A stretch of DNA of 64,000 nucleotides from Castellaniella daejeonensis. Its GTDB lineage: Bacteria; Pseudomonadota; Gammaproteobacteria; Burkholderiales; Burkholderiaceae_B. Each line of letters begins with the position of its first letter. The first letter of the stretch is position 1. Below are positions 1 to 9,863 of this stretch, one piece after another. The notes beneath the pieces are model-generated. The model was not told where the DNA came from and did not search any database. It saw only the letters and a list, made by a program, of their open reading frames with translations. Location: contig NZ_BAAAFN010000011.1 of NCBI RefSeq assembly GCF_039523555.1, positions 248,001-312,000 of the forward strand, in the 5' to 3' direction. The translations under genes were made by a program, and so were the position numbers.

Positions 1-482
1 CCGGTGGTGTCGCACACCGAGCCGCCCAGGCGGCAGAAAGCCGCGCCGAAGCTGACCCGCGTACGGGTACTGGCCTCGAAGAACAGATTGCCCAGCACCG
101 CGCCCTCTAGAACGCGGGAGACCTTGCGCCGCCGGGCGATGGGCTGCATCAGGTCGGCCACGCGAAACAGTTCCTCGACCGACTCGCGTGTGAACTGATC
201 CACGGACAGGAGCTGATGCTTGTTGTCGATGGCGATGCGGTCGCGCAACGGACCGGATTGTGCGCTTTGCGCATATTTTTGCATCAGCGCAGCGTTTTCC
301 ACGATCTCGGTGACGAAACGCGAGACGACCTCCGGCATGGTGCGCGCTTCCTGGGAGCCTTCCGGCAGCAGCCACGTGTCCAGGGCGCGGCGCTTGACGC
401 CGATGCGAGCCGCGAATACATCGCGGGTCAGGTTCAGGCGGCGCATCGCGTCGCGCAGGAAGACTTGCTGGGAAATCGCCAT
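1..482 (-). CDS. pyrB: Aspartate carbamoyltransferase with N-terminal HTH-like extension (partial, 5' part)
   Basis: This is the N-terminal 160 residues of a protein that runs off the left edge. Residues about 85-160 match the carbamoyl-phosphate domain of aspartate carbamoyltransferase, which condenses carbamoyl phosphate and aspartate in pyrimidine synthesis; the phosphate-binding motif STRTR sits at residues 138-142. The first 80 or so residues are not part of the usual enzyme. They read like a helix-turn-helix (RDAMRRLNLTRDVFAARIGV, then a basic recognition-like helix around residues 30-40). The ATG is preceded by AGGAG at a suitable distance. An 11-bp palindrome ACGCAATGCGT lies just upstream. 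The catalytic C-terminal half is outside the window, so activity cannot be judged. The family assignment is confident; the DNA-binding role of the extension is inference. Confidence 0.85.
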   Translation of the reverse strand, partial: MAISQQVFLRDAMRRLNLTRDVFAARIGVKRRALDTWLLPEGSQEARTMPEVVSRFVTEIVENAALMQKYAQSAQSGPLRDRIAIDNKHQLLSVDQFTRESVEELFRVADLMQPIARRRKVSRVLEGAVLGNLFFEASTRTRVSFGAAFCRLGGSVCDTT

Positions 483-497
483 CTTCGGCTCCTATAT

Positions 498-508
498 ACG
501 CAATGCGT
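498..508. promoter_or_regulatory. Perfect 11-bp palindrome in the pyrB leader
   Basis: ACGCAATGCGT is a perfect palindrome around a central base, 16-26 nt upstream of the pyrB start codon. It lies where an operator would block transcription or ribosome loading. Because the encoded enzyme carries an HTH-like extension, autoregulation is an obvious idea, but this is inference from position only. Confidence 0.3.
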
Positions 509-607
509 AGATTTTCACCGATCAGACATCATCGCTGCAAGAAAAAAACGCGGCCTCCCGCAGCGCGCGTCGAAAAAACAACGCGCAGCAACGATGCCCT
601 GCGTGCT

Positions 608-1201
608 TCAGAATCCTCCGGCGGATGGCGCGGATTCCACACCGGCGACCGAGCGGGCAGCGAGTTCGGCATTGCGCGCCGAACCCACGGCGAAAGCGAG
701 CTGCTGCTGGCTGACCGGCGCGGCATAGCCCGGCGCGGCCAGCATGGTGTGCCCCACGACCAGGGCCAGGCGCAGGCCGGGATTCGCCGCCGTGGCTTCA
801 TGCATCTTGCGCAGGCCCTCGTCGCTGAGGATCAGGACCAGGATGCCTTCGCCCTTCTGATCGGTCGCCGACTGGATGCCGATCAGGTCGTCGCGCCCGA
901 TGATGGCCGTCGGGCGCACATACAGCACACCGGACGGCTTGAGGGCGACCGGTGTCCAGTCCGGCCGTGACCGGGTGTCGGCCAGGAACACGCGCAGATC
1001 CATGGCCTGGCGGTTTTCGGTGATGGCGTGCCGTGGGCCGGCCGTCTGCGCCGGCGCCGCAGTTGCTGCCGCGGAAGGGGCCGCCGCCTTGTTCGCAGGG
1101 CCCTGGGGGCCTGGCACGGCCTGGCAGCCGGCCAGGACTGCCAGCACTGCTCCCGCCAGCAACTTCACCCCCGGCCCGCCGTCCGAATGCCAATTGCGCA
1201 T
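608..1201 (-). CDS. Lipoprotein with SecD-head-like domain
   Basis: A 197-residue predicted outer-membrane or periplasmic lipoprotein. The N-terminus has a basic start, a hydrophobic stretch and a lipobox ending LAGC (about residue 26), followed by an Ala/Pro-rich linker. The second half (about residues 110-185) resembles the SecDF P1 head: an ILVLILSDEGLRKM segment, then residues typical of the 'LAIVLDGKVISAP' strand region. I chose the ATG at 1201 because AGGAGC lies 9 nt upstream; a longer upstream ATG has no such site and would place residues before the signal peptide. It lies downstream of pbpC on the same strand with only a short gap, so cotranscription is possible. The function is unknown; homology to SecD's head does not imply a role in secretion. 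Confidence 0.6.
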   Translation of the reverse strand: MRNWHSDGGPGVKLLAGAVLAVLAGCQAVPGPQGPANKAAAPSAAATAAPAQTAGPRHAITENRQAMDLRVFLADTRSRPDWTPVALKPSGVLYVRPTAIIGRDDLIGIQSATDQKGEGILVLILSDEGLRKMHEATAANPGLRLALVVGHTMLAAPGYAAPVSQQQLAFAVGSARNAELAARSVAGVESAPSAGGF

Positions 1202-1255
1202 ACCCAAGCTCCTTTTCGTCCTTTCAGGATTCAATGATGGCATATTTTGCCGTGA

Positions 1256-3541
1256 TCAATGTTTACCCTGCGCATCAGGATGGTTCCCCGTCCCTGGCCC
1301 GCCGGGCCTGCCGGCGCCCACGTCCCAGACGGCCTCCCCGACAGCGAAGCGCCCTCCACGGACGAAGACCCGGGATCGGTCCAGCACCGTGCCCTGCGGG
1401 CTGCGCAGTTCGAACACATGGGTGCCGGGGCTGGGCGCCCAGTCCGGCACCATGCCCGGCCCCTGCCCATAGGGCTGGCCGTCCAGGAACCAGCGCGCGT
1501 CCGTCACGGACCGCGAACGAGCGTCGACCGCCCGCAGGCGCAGGCGCTGGCGATCCCATGGAATGTCCGGATCCAGGGCCAGGATCGTGCCATCCACGGG
1601 CTCGGCGATCCGCGGCCTGCCGTGGTCGGCGGCCAGGTCCGGAGGCACGAAACGGGCCTGGGCCGTATCTCCCAGGAAATACTCGATGCGTTCAGGCTCC
1701 AGCCCCGCGAAAGACACAGCCTGGCCAGTGACCCCCGGCGGACGGGCCGGCTGCGGCGGGGCATGGCGGCGGTAGAGCCAGTCGAACACATCGTGCCAGA
1801 TGGGACCGGCGCCGCTGACGCCCGAAACATCGCGCATGCTGGCCCCGGCGCTGTTGCCCACCCACACACCCACCGTGTAGTCGATCGACCAGCCCACGCA
1901 CCAGTTATCGCGCATGTCGCGGCTGGTGCCGGTCTTCACTGCCGTCCAGAACCGCGTGGTCAGCGGACTGTCCAGGCCGAAGGTCCTGGCGCGCGCGGCG
2001 CGGTCGGCCAGCATGTCGCCCACGATCCAGGCGGCCTCGGGGGAATACAGCCGGATTCCCCCCTGCGCTTCCGACCCGGGGCGCGCGCTCAGGTTCACCG
2101 GTGCGTAATCACCGCCGCGCGCCAGTGCCCGGTAGGCGTTGCTCAGGGACAGCAGCGTCACGTCCGCCGATCCCAGCGCCAGACTGTAGCCGTAATAGTC
2201 TCCCCCGCGGTCAAGCGGCAGGCCCAGGGCCGACAGGCGGGCCGCCAGCGCATCGGGCCCCACCAGCATCAGGGTGCGCACGGCCGGCACGTTCAGGGAA
2301 GACGCCAGTGCCGTGCGCGCGCTGACCCAGCCGCCGAATCGGTGGTCGTAGTTGTCCGGCACGTAGAGCCCTCCGCCGCCATCCAGACCGACCGGGCTGT
2401 CGTCCAGCAGGGACGCGGCCGTCAGGCGCTGCTGATCCAGGGCCATGGCATACAGGAAAGGCTTCAGGGTCGAACCCGCCTGGCGGACGGCGCGCGCATG
2501 ATCGACCTGGGCAGCCTCGGACAGCACGCCCGACGATCCCACATAGGCCAGCACGGCACCGCTGCGGTTATCGAGCACCACCACGGCGGCGTCGGTGACC
2601 CCCGTGCCGCGCAATTCGCCCAGGCGCCGGCGCACTGAGCGTACTGCCGCCTCCTGCAGGCCGCGATCCAGCGTGGAATGGATCTCGCCCCGGGCATCCG
2701 CCAGTCCGACATCCCGCAGCAGCCGTGTCCAGTGCGGCGCCAGCGCCGGCGCATCGAAACGCGCCTCGCCGGCGCGCGACAGGGCGGCCTGAACGAAGCC
2801 CCGCAATCCGTGGCATGCGTCCGGCCGGCCCAACTCGCGCATCAGGGCGCAACTGCGCTGGACCAGCAGCGGCACCGGCGCATTCGGACCGCGCAAGAGC
2901 ACGGCGGCCAGGGCTGCCTCGCGCAGATTCAACCCCGAGGCGTGCTTCTGGAACAGGACCCGGGACAGCGCATCGACTCCGACCAGCTCGCCACGCCAGG
3001 CCGCCAGGTTCAGGTAGGCCTCCAAAATCTCGGATTTGGTCCAGCGGGATTCGAGCGCCATGGCCGCCTGCATCTGGTCGAGCTTCTGCAGGATGCCGCG
3101 CCCTGCGGGGCCGCGCCGCAGCGTGGGATCCAGGAAGGCCGCCAGCTGCATGCTCAGGGTCGATGCGCCGCGCCGGGCTCCGATGCCCCAGGCGGACGAC
3201 CAGGCTGCCGAGGCGCTCGCCAGCCAATCCACGCCACCATGCGTGTAGAAACGCCTGTCTTCGGAAGCCACCACGGCCCGCAGCAAGGCTGCCGACACAT
3301 CTGCCAGGGGCAACCAGTCGCCGCGCCGGCTGGAAAAATCCGTACGCAGCCGCTGCAGTTCCTTTCCGTCCGAAGCCAGCAGGCGCACGTCCGACGGACG
3401 CCAGGCCGCCCGGACCGCTGCATGGTCCGGCGGAAAAGCGGCCTGCGGTCCCTGCGCCCAGGCCCGGGGCAGCGGCGCCCCCAGGATCAGCGCCAAGACC
3501 AAGACCCGCAGGCACTGGCTCGCAACGGCCACCGGATCCAT
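1256..3541 (-). CDS. pbpC: Penicillin-binding protein 1C
   Basis: A bifunctional class A peptidoglycan synthase of 761 residues. An N-terminal signal or anchor (residues 8-29) is followed by the family 51 glycosyltransferase domain, with the catalytic Glu at 94 in SEDRRFY. The transpeptidase domain has all three active-site motifs: STLK at 357-360, SLN at 415-417 and KTG at 536-538. A C-terminal beta-rich PBP1C domain follows (about 660-761). The start ATG overlaps the stop of the upstream alpha-2-macroglobulin gene by one base (TGATG), which implies translational coupling. The yfhM-pbpC pairing is known in many proteobacteria, where PBP1C is thought to repair the wall after protease damage trapped by the macroglobulin. 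Length and motifs are complete, so the enzyme should be active. Confidence 0.95.
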   Translation of the reverse strand: MDPVAVASQCLRVLVLALILGAPLPRAWAQGPQAAFPPDHAAVRAAWRPSDVRLLASDGKELQRLRTDFSSRRGDWLPLADVSAALLRAVVASEDRRFYTHGGVDWLASASAAWSSAWGIGARRGASTLSMQLAAFLDPTLRRGPAGRGILQKLDQMQAAMALESRWTKSEILEAYLNLAAWRGELVGVDALSRVLFQKHASGLNLREAALAAVLLRGPNAPVPLLVQRSCALMRELGRPDACHGLRGFVQAALSRAGEARFDAPALAPHWTRLLRDVGLADARGEIHSTLDRGLQEAAVRSVRRRLGELRGTGVTDAAVVVLDNRSGAVLAYVGSSGVLSEAAQVDHARAVRQAGSTLKPFLYAMALDQQRLTAASLLDDSPVGLDGGGGLYVPDNYDHRFGGWVSARTALASSLNVPAVRTLMLVGPDALAARLSALGLPLDRGGDYYGYSLALGSADVTLLSLSNAYRALARGGDYAPVNLSARPGSEAQGGIRLYSPEAAWIVGDMLADRAARARTFGLDSPLTTRFWTAVKTGTSRDMRDNWCVGWSIDYTVGVWVGNSAGASMRDVSGVSGAGPIWHDVFDWLYRRHAPPQPARPPGVTGQAVSFAGLEPERIEYFLGDTAQARFVPPDLAADHGRPRIAEPVDGTILALDPDIPWDRQRLRLRAVDARSRSVTDARWFLDGQPYGQGPGMVPDWAPSPGTHVFELRSPQGTVLDRSRVFVRGGRFAVGEAVWDVGAGRPGGPGTGNHPDAQGKH

Positions 3542-6500
3542 CAGGGAAGAGGCTCCACGCTCAAGGGCGCGTTGGGTACGCTGCCGAAGACATCCGGCTG
3601 ATACAGGGCCTCGGCGCGCGTCGGCGGCAGCCGGTATTCCCCCGGCACGTTCAACCGTACCGTGTATTCCAGCGTCCGCTCGCCCGGTTCCATGACCTCG
3701 TAGTAAGCCCGGAAGACGCCGGCATCCCGTTCGACGAAACTGGGCTGGTTCCACCAGTCCTCCTGACGCTCGCCCGCCATCGCCAGGCTGGAATCCCGGC
3801 CCAGGCCGCCGCCCAGAATGGATGCTCCCGCTGGCACCGGATCGCTGACCACGGACCAGGCCAGGGTTTCCCGGGCCCGGATCCACAGGCGCACGCGATA
3901 GACATCGCCCACCGACCAGCGGTCCGGCCGCGCCCTGGACACCGGCACCACCGCACGATCGACCTGCAGCCCGGCGTCCTCGGCCAGGGTCTGGGGAACT
4001 GCCGCACGCGCCGCGACCGTGGCCCAGCCGCTGCCCTGGCCCTGCTGGACGATTTCCAGGATGCCCCGGCCCTGCTGCGGCCAGGGCAAGTCCAGGGACT
4101 GACGGCGTACGCCATCCCCCCCAGGCATGTCGGCCCAGGGCAGCACAGCCAGCGCCCCCGGAGACAGGGTCACGCGCACTTCGCCTGCACCCGCATGCGT
4201 TTCCATCTTGCGGGCAAACTGATCGACGGCCAGGGTGCCCAGCGCATTGGCCGCGGTCGTGGACCAGGCCCCATCGCGCTGCATCGACAGCAGACCGGTC
4301 AGCAGGCGCGGCAGATCCGCGCGCCAGCCGGGCCGGTCCAGCACGGTCATGAGAAGGCGCGCCTGCGCGGTGGCGGCATTGCTCATCAGCCACCAACCCG
4401 AATCCACCGTGTCGTCGGCCAGCACCAGCGAGGCGCCATGCCGCGACAGCCGCGCGCGCAACACGGCCTCGGCCCGTGCCGACAGGGACTCGCGGTCATC
4501 CAACTCGGGCACATGCCGCAGGATCGACAGCCAGGTCACCACGGCAGCCGTCGGCCAATCGTCGACTTCCTGCGCAAAGCTGTCGAGCATGCCGGGCTGC
4601 CAGGCACCGGCCAGCGCCAGCGCATCGGCGGCGATCAGCTTGCGCCAGAAATCATCCCGCACGGGTGCCCAGCTGTCCTCGGTCAGACGCCCGGACACAT
4701 AATCCTGCAGGGCGGCCAGCATGCTCTCGCGCACGCCGTTCGGCAAGGCATAGGTCCGATCCTGCGCCCGCTCGGCGAGTTCCAGCAGGTGCGCCGTCAG
4801 CACGACGCTGCCCCGGCCGCCAGGAAAATACGACAGCAGCCCCGACTCGGTCCGGTAGTCGGGCAGGCGCTCCATCAATGCCCGCCATGCCACGGGATCA
4901 TGGCGCCCGAGCGCCTTGGCACTGAGCTGCTCGACACAGGCATAAGGGTAGGCATCCAGCCAGGCGCGCACCCCCGGCAGGGTCCCCGCCAGGCTGGACT
5001 GCAGGGCGACCAGGACACCGCCGCGCGGCACACCGCCTGCACCCGCCAGCGCTTGCACCGGCGCTTCCACCGGCACCCGCTGCGGCACCCCATCCTGTAC
5101 CTGCAGCAAGGTGGCCTGGCGCACCGTGACCGGGACGGCAGGCAGCAGCGTCTGCTCGACCGCGATCCGGTCGGAAACTGCCTCGCCAGTGGTCGTCCTC
5201 GCCTCGAAACGCCACTTCAACGTTCCAGTCGCGGCCTGGCCGGACAGCACCGGCGCCGTCACCGGCCAACCCACCGTCTGGGCGGCCCCGGGTTCGAGCC
5301 GCAGCACCTGCCCGGGCAGGGCCCGTTCAGCCCCGTCGTCTCCCGCCACGTCGGCCGACAACGACAGCGCCATGGGCAGCGCCGTCCGGTTGCGCACGGT
5401 CGCGCGCGCCTCATAGCGGTCGCCCTCGCGCACCACCAGGGGCAGGCCCGACACCACCTGCAGGTCCTGGGTGCTGATGATGCCGGTGGACCCCGTACCG
5501 AACATCCCCTGGCCATAATCGACCACGGCCACCAGCCGGAAACGCGTCAGGGAGTCATTCAGCGGCACTTCCAGTTCGGCCCGGCCCTGGTCATCCAGGG
5601 TCAGGTCGCCGCGCCAAAGCAGGCGCGTATCGAACAATTCCCGCGTGGCATTGAAACCACCGCCCCCGCCCGCCGGCACCGCCTTGCGGCCATAGTGACG
5701 GCGCCCGACGACCTCACCCTGGGCCGTCGCGGTCTCCACGCCATAGTCTCGCTCCACGCGCATGGCATCCAGCAGATCCCAGCTGGCGTTGCCGCGCAGT
5801 TCCAGCAAGGCCTCGTCCACGGCCGCAAAGGCCACGCCGGCCCCCGCTGCCGGCGCACCATCGGGCAGGGTCGCCTGGATACGCACCCGGGCATGCTGGC
5901 GCACCTGGTACGTGTCGCGGTCGGCTTCGACCTTGACCCGCAGGCGATCGGCTTCGCTCTGGACGCGGATGCCCGCCAGGCCGAAGCGGAACGACGGCTT
6001 GGCCAGATCCACCAGGCCCGTGGGCTCGGGAGCATCCGCGGCCTGGGCCAACCGCGCCGCCATCCAGTCCAGCGGATGCCGCCAGCCCCAATCGAAGAAC
6101 GACGCCCAGGGCACCCGGCGGATGCGGCCGCGCACGGCCAGTACCGAGACATAGACATTCGGCCCCCAGCTTTCCCGCACAGGCAGCCGCACGACGGGCT
6201 CGTCGCCGTCCAGTTCGACCACGTGCGTTTCCAGCACCCCCTCGCGCTCCACGGCCACCAGCGCGCGAGCCTGGCGAAACGGCATGCGCACGGTGAACTC
6301 CGCGGTTTCACCAGGCTTGTAGTCGGTCTTGGCGGGAATCACGTCGATCCGGTCGTCGTTCCCCTCGCCGAACCAGGCTTCGTCTCCCCACACCCAGATC
6401 GAGGTCGAGGCCCGTGACACGCGCGACTGCGCGTCCGAGGCCTGGGCGAGCAGCTCGATCCGCCCGTCCCGATCCAGGCTGATCGGGCATTCCAACTGGC

Positions 6501-9500
6501 CTTTCGCATCGGTGCTTCCCTGGCACAGCGTCCCCAGGGAGGCAAGCTGCTCGTGGGAATCGTAGGCATAGAAGCCCCCCACCAGGCGCTTGCGGACGCT
6601 GTAGGTCGTGCGCACGCGCCCATCCAGCTGGACCGGGACGCCGGCCAGTGGCCACCCGGCAGTGTCCAGCGCCAGCAGCGTGACGCCGGACTTTTCACCA
6701 CGCGACATCCAGCGGCCCGTCCGCAGGCCGACCACCGCCGCCGATGGCCAGACCTGCGCAGTCTGGGCCAGCGTCTGGATTTCGCCAGCGGGATCGGTGA
6801 AAGACGCCTCGAACAGCCAGGACTGGGGTTCGGACGGGGGCGGCAAGCCTGGCAGATCCACCCGCGCCCCGCCCTGCGCGTCCAGGTGCAGCGGTTTCCT
6901 GTCCAGGATCAGCCGCCTCATTCCCGAAGCCCCGGCATCGGCACCGGCGGAGTCCGGCGCCCCGGCTTCCGGGTTCCAATCCCCTGCGGATGCCTCCATG
7001 CCGAAGATGAAATCGTCGTACCCCGCAAACGCTGGCGCCAGGGGGCGCGCCACCGCCGAGAGGGTAACGGGCAGATCACGCGCGGGACCGCCGGAAATCC
7101 AGGCCAGCTGCAGGTCGGCCCGTACGGATTGCGGTGCGACCAGCGGCCCGGCTGCCTGTGCGCCATCACCCGCGATCTTCAGCGATCCCGTCAACAGGGG
7201 CAGCTTGAAGGTCTCGACCCTGAAATCGCCCGCATGCAGCCAGGGGATCCAGTCGTCGGGCGTGTCTGCCAGGGGCTGCAGTTCGATCGAATACGTGCCC
7301 AGGTGGGCATTGCGCGGGATCGTGTAGTCGAGCAAGGCGTACTGGCCACCGCTGGGACTGGTCTTCCAGTCCAGCGGCAGGGTGACGGTGTCCCCCGAAC
7401 CGTCATGCGTCAGGCGGACCTGCGCAGACAGGCCGCCGGCGGGCGGATTCTTCACGCCATCGCGATCCAGCCGGCGCAAGAACAGCTTCATGGAAACCGT
7501 TTCACCCACCCGCAACAGCGTGCGGTCCAGTACCGCATGGGCCACCAGATCGGGATCCCGGGACCGGCTGGCAGGCACATTGAAACGCCAGGGCTCGATT
7601 CCACGGTCCCAGCCCGACCAGGCAAAGGAAAAATCCGCCTGTCCATGAGCCTGCGGGTGATCGCCGGCAATGCGCGCAGTGACAAACACTCCCGATTGCT
7701 CCGTGCCTTCGCAATACCGGTCCGTGGGCACGGGGGCACCCGCGTGCCATAGCCCCTGCGCATCGGTTTCTCCGCCCAGCAGGCGCCGGCCGTCGCAATC
7801 GAGCACCGTTACGAGCGCGCCGGAAACCGGCTCGCCTTTGTCCAGCGTTGTCACCCAGACCAGGATATCGTCGCGCCCCGCCTTCAGGTGGACCGCCAGG
7901 TTCGTCACCAGCACGGCTGAACGCACATGCATGACCTGCTCGGCCGCCACGGCGCCCTTGCGTTTCAGCAGTGCTGCCCCAAGGCTGGGCGAGGCGACTT
8001 CCAGCACGTGCAGGCCAGGTTCCTCCAGGGGAATGCCGACCATCTCGATATCCTGGCCTTCCGCATCCCGGACACCGGGCAGCGTCAGCGTCCGGACCTC
8101 ATCATCGGGGGCGAACACAGAGCGCGAGCGCACGTCGATGCGGGGTTCGCCCTCGCGGGCCTCGCGCGGGGCGCGCAACGCAAGCCGATCCGCCCATTGC
8201 CCCACCGTCAGCGAGCCTTCCTGGAGATTCCTGACCCGGGCATACCACTGCAGGGCCTGGACGTCATCCGTGATCACGCGATCACGCGCCCGTCCGGCGG
8301 ACAGGATGAGATCGCGGGTCTGCAGCTGGGGCTCCACGCGCCGCAGGGCCAGTGGCGCCAGGGCGGGCCGGCCCTGGCCCGGCGCACCTTCTGCGAAGCG
8401 CTCCACAATGCCGAACGCACCGGAGGCAAACTTCGCCAGCGGCGGCATGGCGTCCATTTCGATCGTCAGGGGAAAGCGGCCGGCGTTGGCCAGCGGCAGC
8501 CCCATATCGTCGCGCAATGCATCGGGCAAGGTCAGCGTGAGCGTGGATCGTTCCTCGAAGGGAGGATCGAATTGCAGGGTCTCGACCGCGTCGCCCGACG
8601 GCTCATTGTCATCGGGGCCGAACTGCCGCGCCGCGCGCGGCCCCTGCGGGGTGTCCAACACGACGCGCGCCGCCAGTTCCCGGGGCACGGGCCTGGAGAA
8701 GGCCACGAGAATGGGAAACAGCGGCGAACACGGCGCCTGCGCGTTCGTGCGCGTGCAGCTCATGACCGCGTTGAACGCGGTACGGACCTGGAAATCCTCC
8801 GCCAGCCCGACCGTGGACGGCACGCCTGGCTGCCCCACGGAGCGCACGCCGGCCTCCACCACCAGCCGCACCTGCGCCTTCGGCGGCAACAGGCGCTTGC
8901 ACTGCAGCAGGCGGGCGTCGTCCCAGGCATCCGCCTCGTCGGACCCCGTGACCGCCTTCAGGATCCGTGCGCGGTCCACACCGGTCACCAGACGCGTCGG
9001 CACGGCCTCGCCCAGGCCCTCGACCTCGCAATAGGCATGCTCCAGCAGGGATCGCGTGTCCGGCGCGGCGTTGAAGCGCAGCACGAAGACCTGGTCCTCC
9101 GAGATCGTGCGGCTCCAGGGCCGCACCAGGCGGGCGCGCGGCCCGCCGGTGGCGAAGCGGCGCGCATCGCCGGCCAGCGGCTGGCCCTGCAGGTCGCGGA
9201 AATCCGGATTGGGCTTCGCCTGGCACGACACCGCTCCCGCCAGGGGCTTGTCGAAGGCATAGACCCAATGCCGCGGATCGGTCCAGCGCCCCGAGCCCCT
9301 GACCGCATCGTCGTCGCAGTCGACCAGGAACGGATCGGCCGCCCCGTCGTCGCCCAGCGCCACGGCGGGCGCGTCGAAATCCGCCTGCACCCGGGCGATC
9401 CGGGCCATCATGCCCTCGGGGGAAAACCGCGTCACCGACAGGGCCGAGACGGAGGCCGAACCGCACAGGATCAGCGCCGCCAGCGCGACGCGCGAAAGAA

Positions 9501-9510
9501 GATGCCGCAT
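3541..9510 (-). CDS. Bacterial alpha-2-macroglobulin (YfhM type), thioester-containing
   Basis: A 1989-residue periplasmic protease trap. Residues 1-22 form a Sec signal peptide ending in an Ala-X-Ala-like site. There is a Cys at position 16, but Leu at -1 does not fit a lipobox, so it is probably not a lipoprotein, unlike E. coli YfhM. The reactive thioester motif CVEQ is intact, with Cys at residue 1525. Macroglobulin beta-domains precede it and the alpha-helical thioester domain plus C-terminal MG10-type domain follow. The ATG at 9510 is chosen over upstream starts because it begins the signal peptide and has GGGAGG upstream. It is directly followed by pbpC with overlapping stop and start codons. 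In this family a bait region is cleaved by foreign proteases and the thioester then covalently captures them. Confidence 0.93.
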   Translation of the reverse strand: MRHLLSRVALAALILCGSASVSALSVTRFSPEGMMARIARVQADFDAPAVALGDDGAADPFLVDCDDDAVRGSGRWTDPRHWVYAFDKPLAGAVSCQAKPNPDFRDLQGQPLAGDARRFATGGPRARLVRPWSRTISEDQVFVLRFNAAPDTRSLLEHAYCEVEGLGEAVPTRLVTGVDRARILKAVTGSDEADAWDDARLLQCKRLLPPKAQVRLVVEAGVRSVGQPGVPSTVGLAEDFQVRTAFNAVMSCTRTNAQAPCSPLFPILVAFSRPVPRELAARVVLDTPQGPRAARQFGPDDNEPSGDAVETLQFDPPFEERSTLTLTLPDALRDDMGLPLANAGRFPLTIEMDAMPPLAKFASGAFGIVERFAEGAPGQGRPALAPLALRRVEPQLQTRDLILSAGRARDRVITDDVQALQWYARVRNLQEGSLTVGQWADRLALRAPREAREGEPRIDVRSRSVFAPDDEVRTLTLPGVRDAEGQDIEMVGIPLEEPGLHVLEVASPSLGAALLKRKGAVAAEQVMHVRSAVLVTNLAVHLKAGRDDILVWVTTLDKGEPVSGALVTVLDCDGRRLLGGETDAQGLWHAGAPVPTDRYCEGTEQSGVFVTARIAGDHPQAHGQADFSFAWSGWDRGIEPWRFNVPASRSRDPDLVAHAVLDRTLLRVGETVSMKLFLRRLDRDGVKNPPAGGLSAQVRLTHDGSGDTVTLPLDWKTSPSGGQYALLDYTIPRNAHLGTYSIELQPLADTPDDWIPWLHAGDFRVETFKLPLLTGSLKIAGDGAQAAGPLVAPQSVRADLQLAWISGGPARDLPVTLSAVARPLAPAFAGYDDFIFGMEASAGDWNPEAGAPDSAGADAGASGMRRLILDRKPLHLDAQGGARVDLPGLPPPSEPQSWLFEASFTDPAGEIQTLAQTAQVWPSAAVVGLRTGRWMSRGEKSGVTLLALDTAGWPLAGVPVQLDGRVRTTYSVRKRLVGGFYAYDSHEQLASLGTLCQGSTDAKGQLECPISLDRDGRIELLAQASDAQSRVSRASTSIWVWGDEAWFGEGNDDRIDVIPAKTDYKPGETAEFTVRMPFRQARALVAVEREGVLETHVVELDGDEPVVRLPVRESWGPNVYVSVLAVRGRIRRVPWASFFDWGWRHPLDWMAARLAQAADAPEPTGLVDLAKPSFRFGLAGIRVQSEADRLRVKVEADRDTYQVRQHARVRIQATLPDGAPAAGAGVAFAAVDEALLELRGNASWDLLDAMRVERDYGVETATAQGEVVGRRHYGRKAVPAGGGGGFNATRELFDTRLLWRGDLTLDDQGRAELEVPLNDSLTRFRLVAVVDYGQGMFGTGSTGIISTQDLQVVSGLPLVVREGDRYEARATVRNRTALPMALSLSADVAGDDGAERALPGQVLRLEPGAAQTVGWPVTAPVLSGQAATGTLKWRFEARTTTGEAVSDRIAVEQTLLPAVPVTVRQATLLQVQDGVPQRVPVEAPVQALAGAGGVPRGGVLVALQSSLAGTLPGVRAWLDAYPYACVEQLSAKALGRHDPVAWRALMERLPDYRTESGLLSYFPGGRGSVVLTAHLLELAERAQDRTYALPNGVRESMLAALQDYVSGRLTEDSWAPVRDDFWRKLIAADALALAGAWQPGMLDSFAQEVDDWPTAAVVTWLSILRHVPELDDRESLSARAEAVLRARLSRHGASLVLADDTVDSGWWLMSNAATAQARLLMTVLDRPGWRADLPRLLTGLLSMQRDGAWSTTAANALGTLAVDQFARKMETHAGAGEVRVTLSPGALAVLPWADMPGGDGVRRQSLDLPWPQQGRGILEIVQQGQGSGWATVAARAAVPQTLAEDAGLQVDRAVVPVSRARPDRWSVGDVYRVRLWIRARETLAWSVVSDPVPAGASILGGGLGRDSSLAMAGERQEDWWNQPSFVERDAGVFRAYYEVMEPGERTLEYTVRLNVPGEYRLPPTRAEALYQPDVFGSVPNAPLSVEPLP

Positions 9511-9684
9511 GGATGACCCTCCCGGGCCGTTGCTGTTTTTATGTCCGGGAACCAGATTACCATCCGCGCGGGGACGCGGCCATCGCGCCGCCAGGCGACG
9601 GGCCGCCGCCCGCGCCCAGGCGGGACGCGCTGTGCGATAATCCCGGACTCCCGGCCCGGGGCGCGCCATGCGCCAGGCGGGAAC

Positions 9685-9763
<79 letters not shown>

Positions 9764-9773
9764 GAAAACACAG

Positions 9774-9810
9774 GGGGAATCAATCGGCCGGACGATTGAT
9801 CCCCTTTTTA
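9774..9810 (+). terminator. Rho-independent terminator after the CAU tRNA
   Basis: A hairpin with stem ATCAATCG/CGATTGAT extended by GGGG/CCCC (one bulged A) and a short loop is followed directly by TTTTT. It begins 10 nt after the tRNA CCA end. Confidence 0.85.
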
Positions 9811-9863
9811 CTTTCTCCGCCACGCAGCACTGTCAACAAGGTGTCAACCGGGCAAGGGCCACC

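Noticed and set aside
2725..6417. Very long plus-strand open frame opposite pbpC and the macroglobulin gene
   Set aside because: Composition (Arg/Pro/His/Gln-rich) is typical of antisense to GC-rich genes; the minus-strand frames have intact catalytic motifs.
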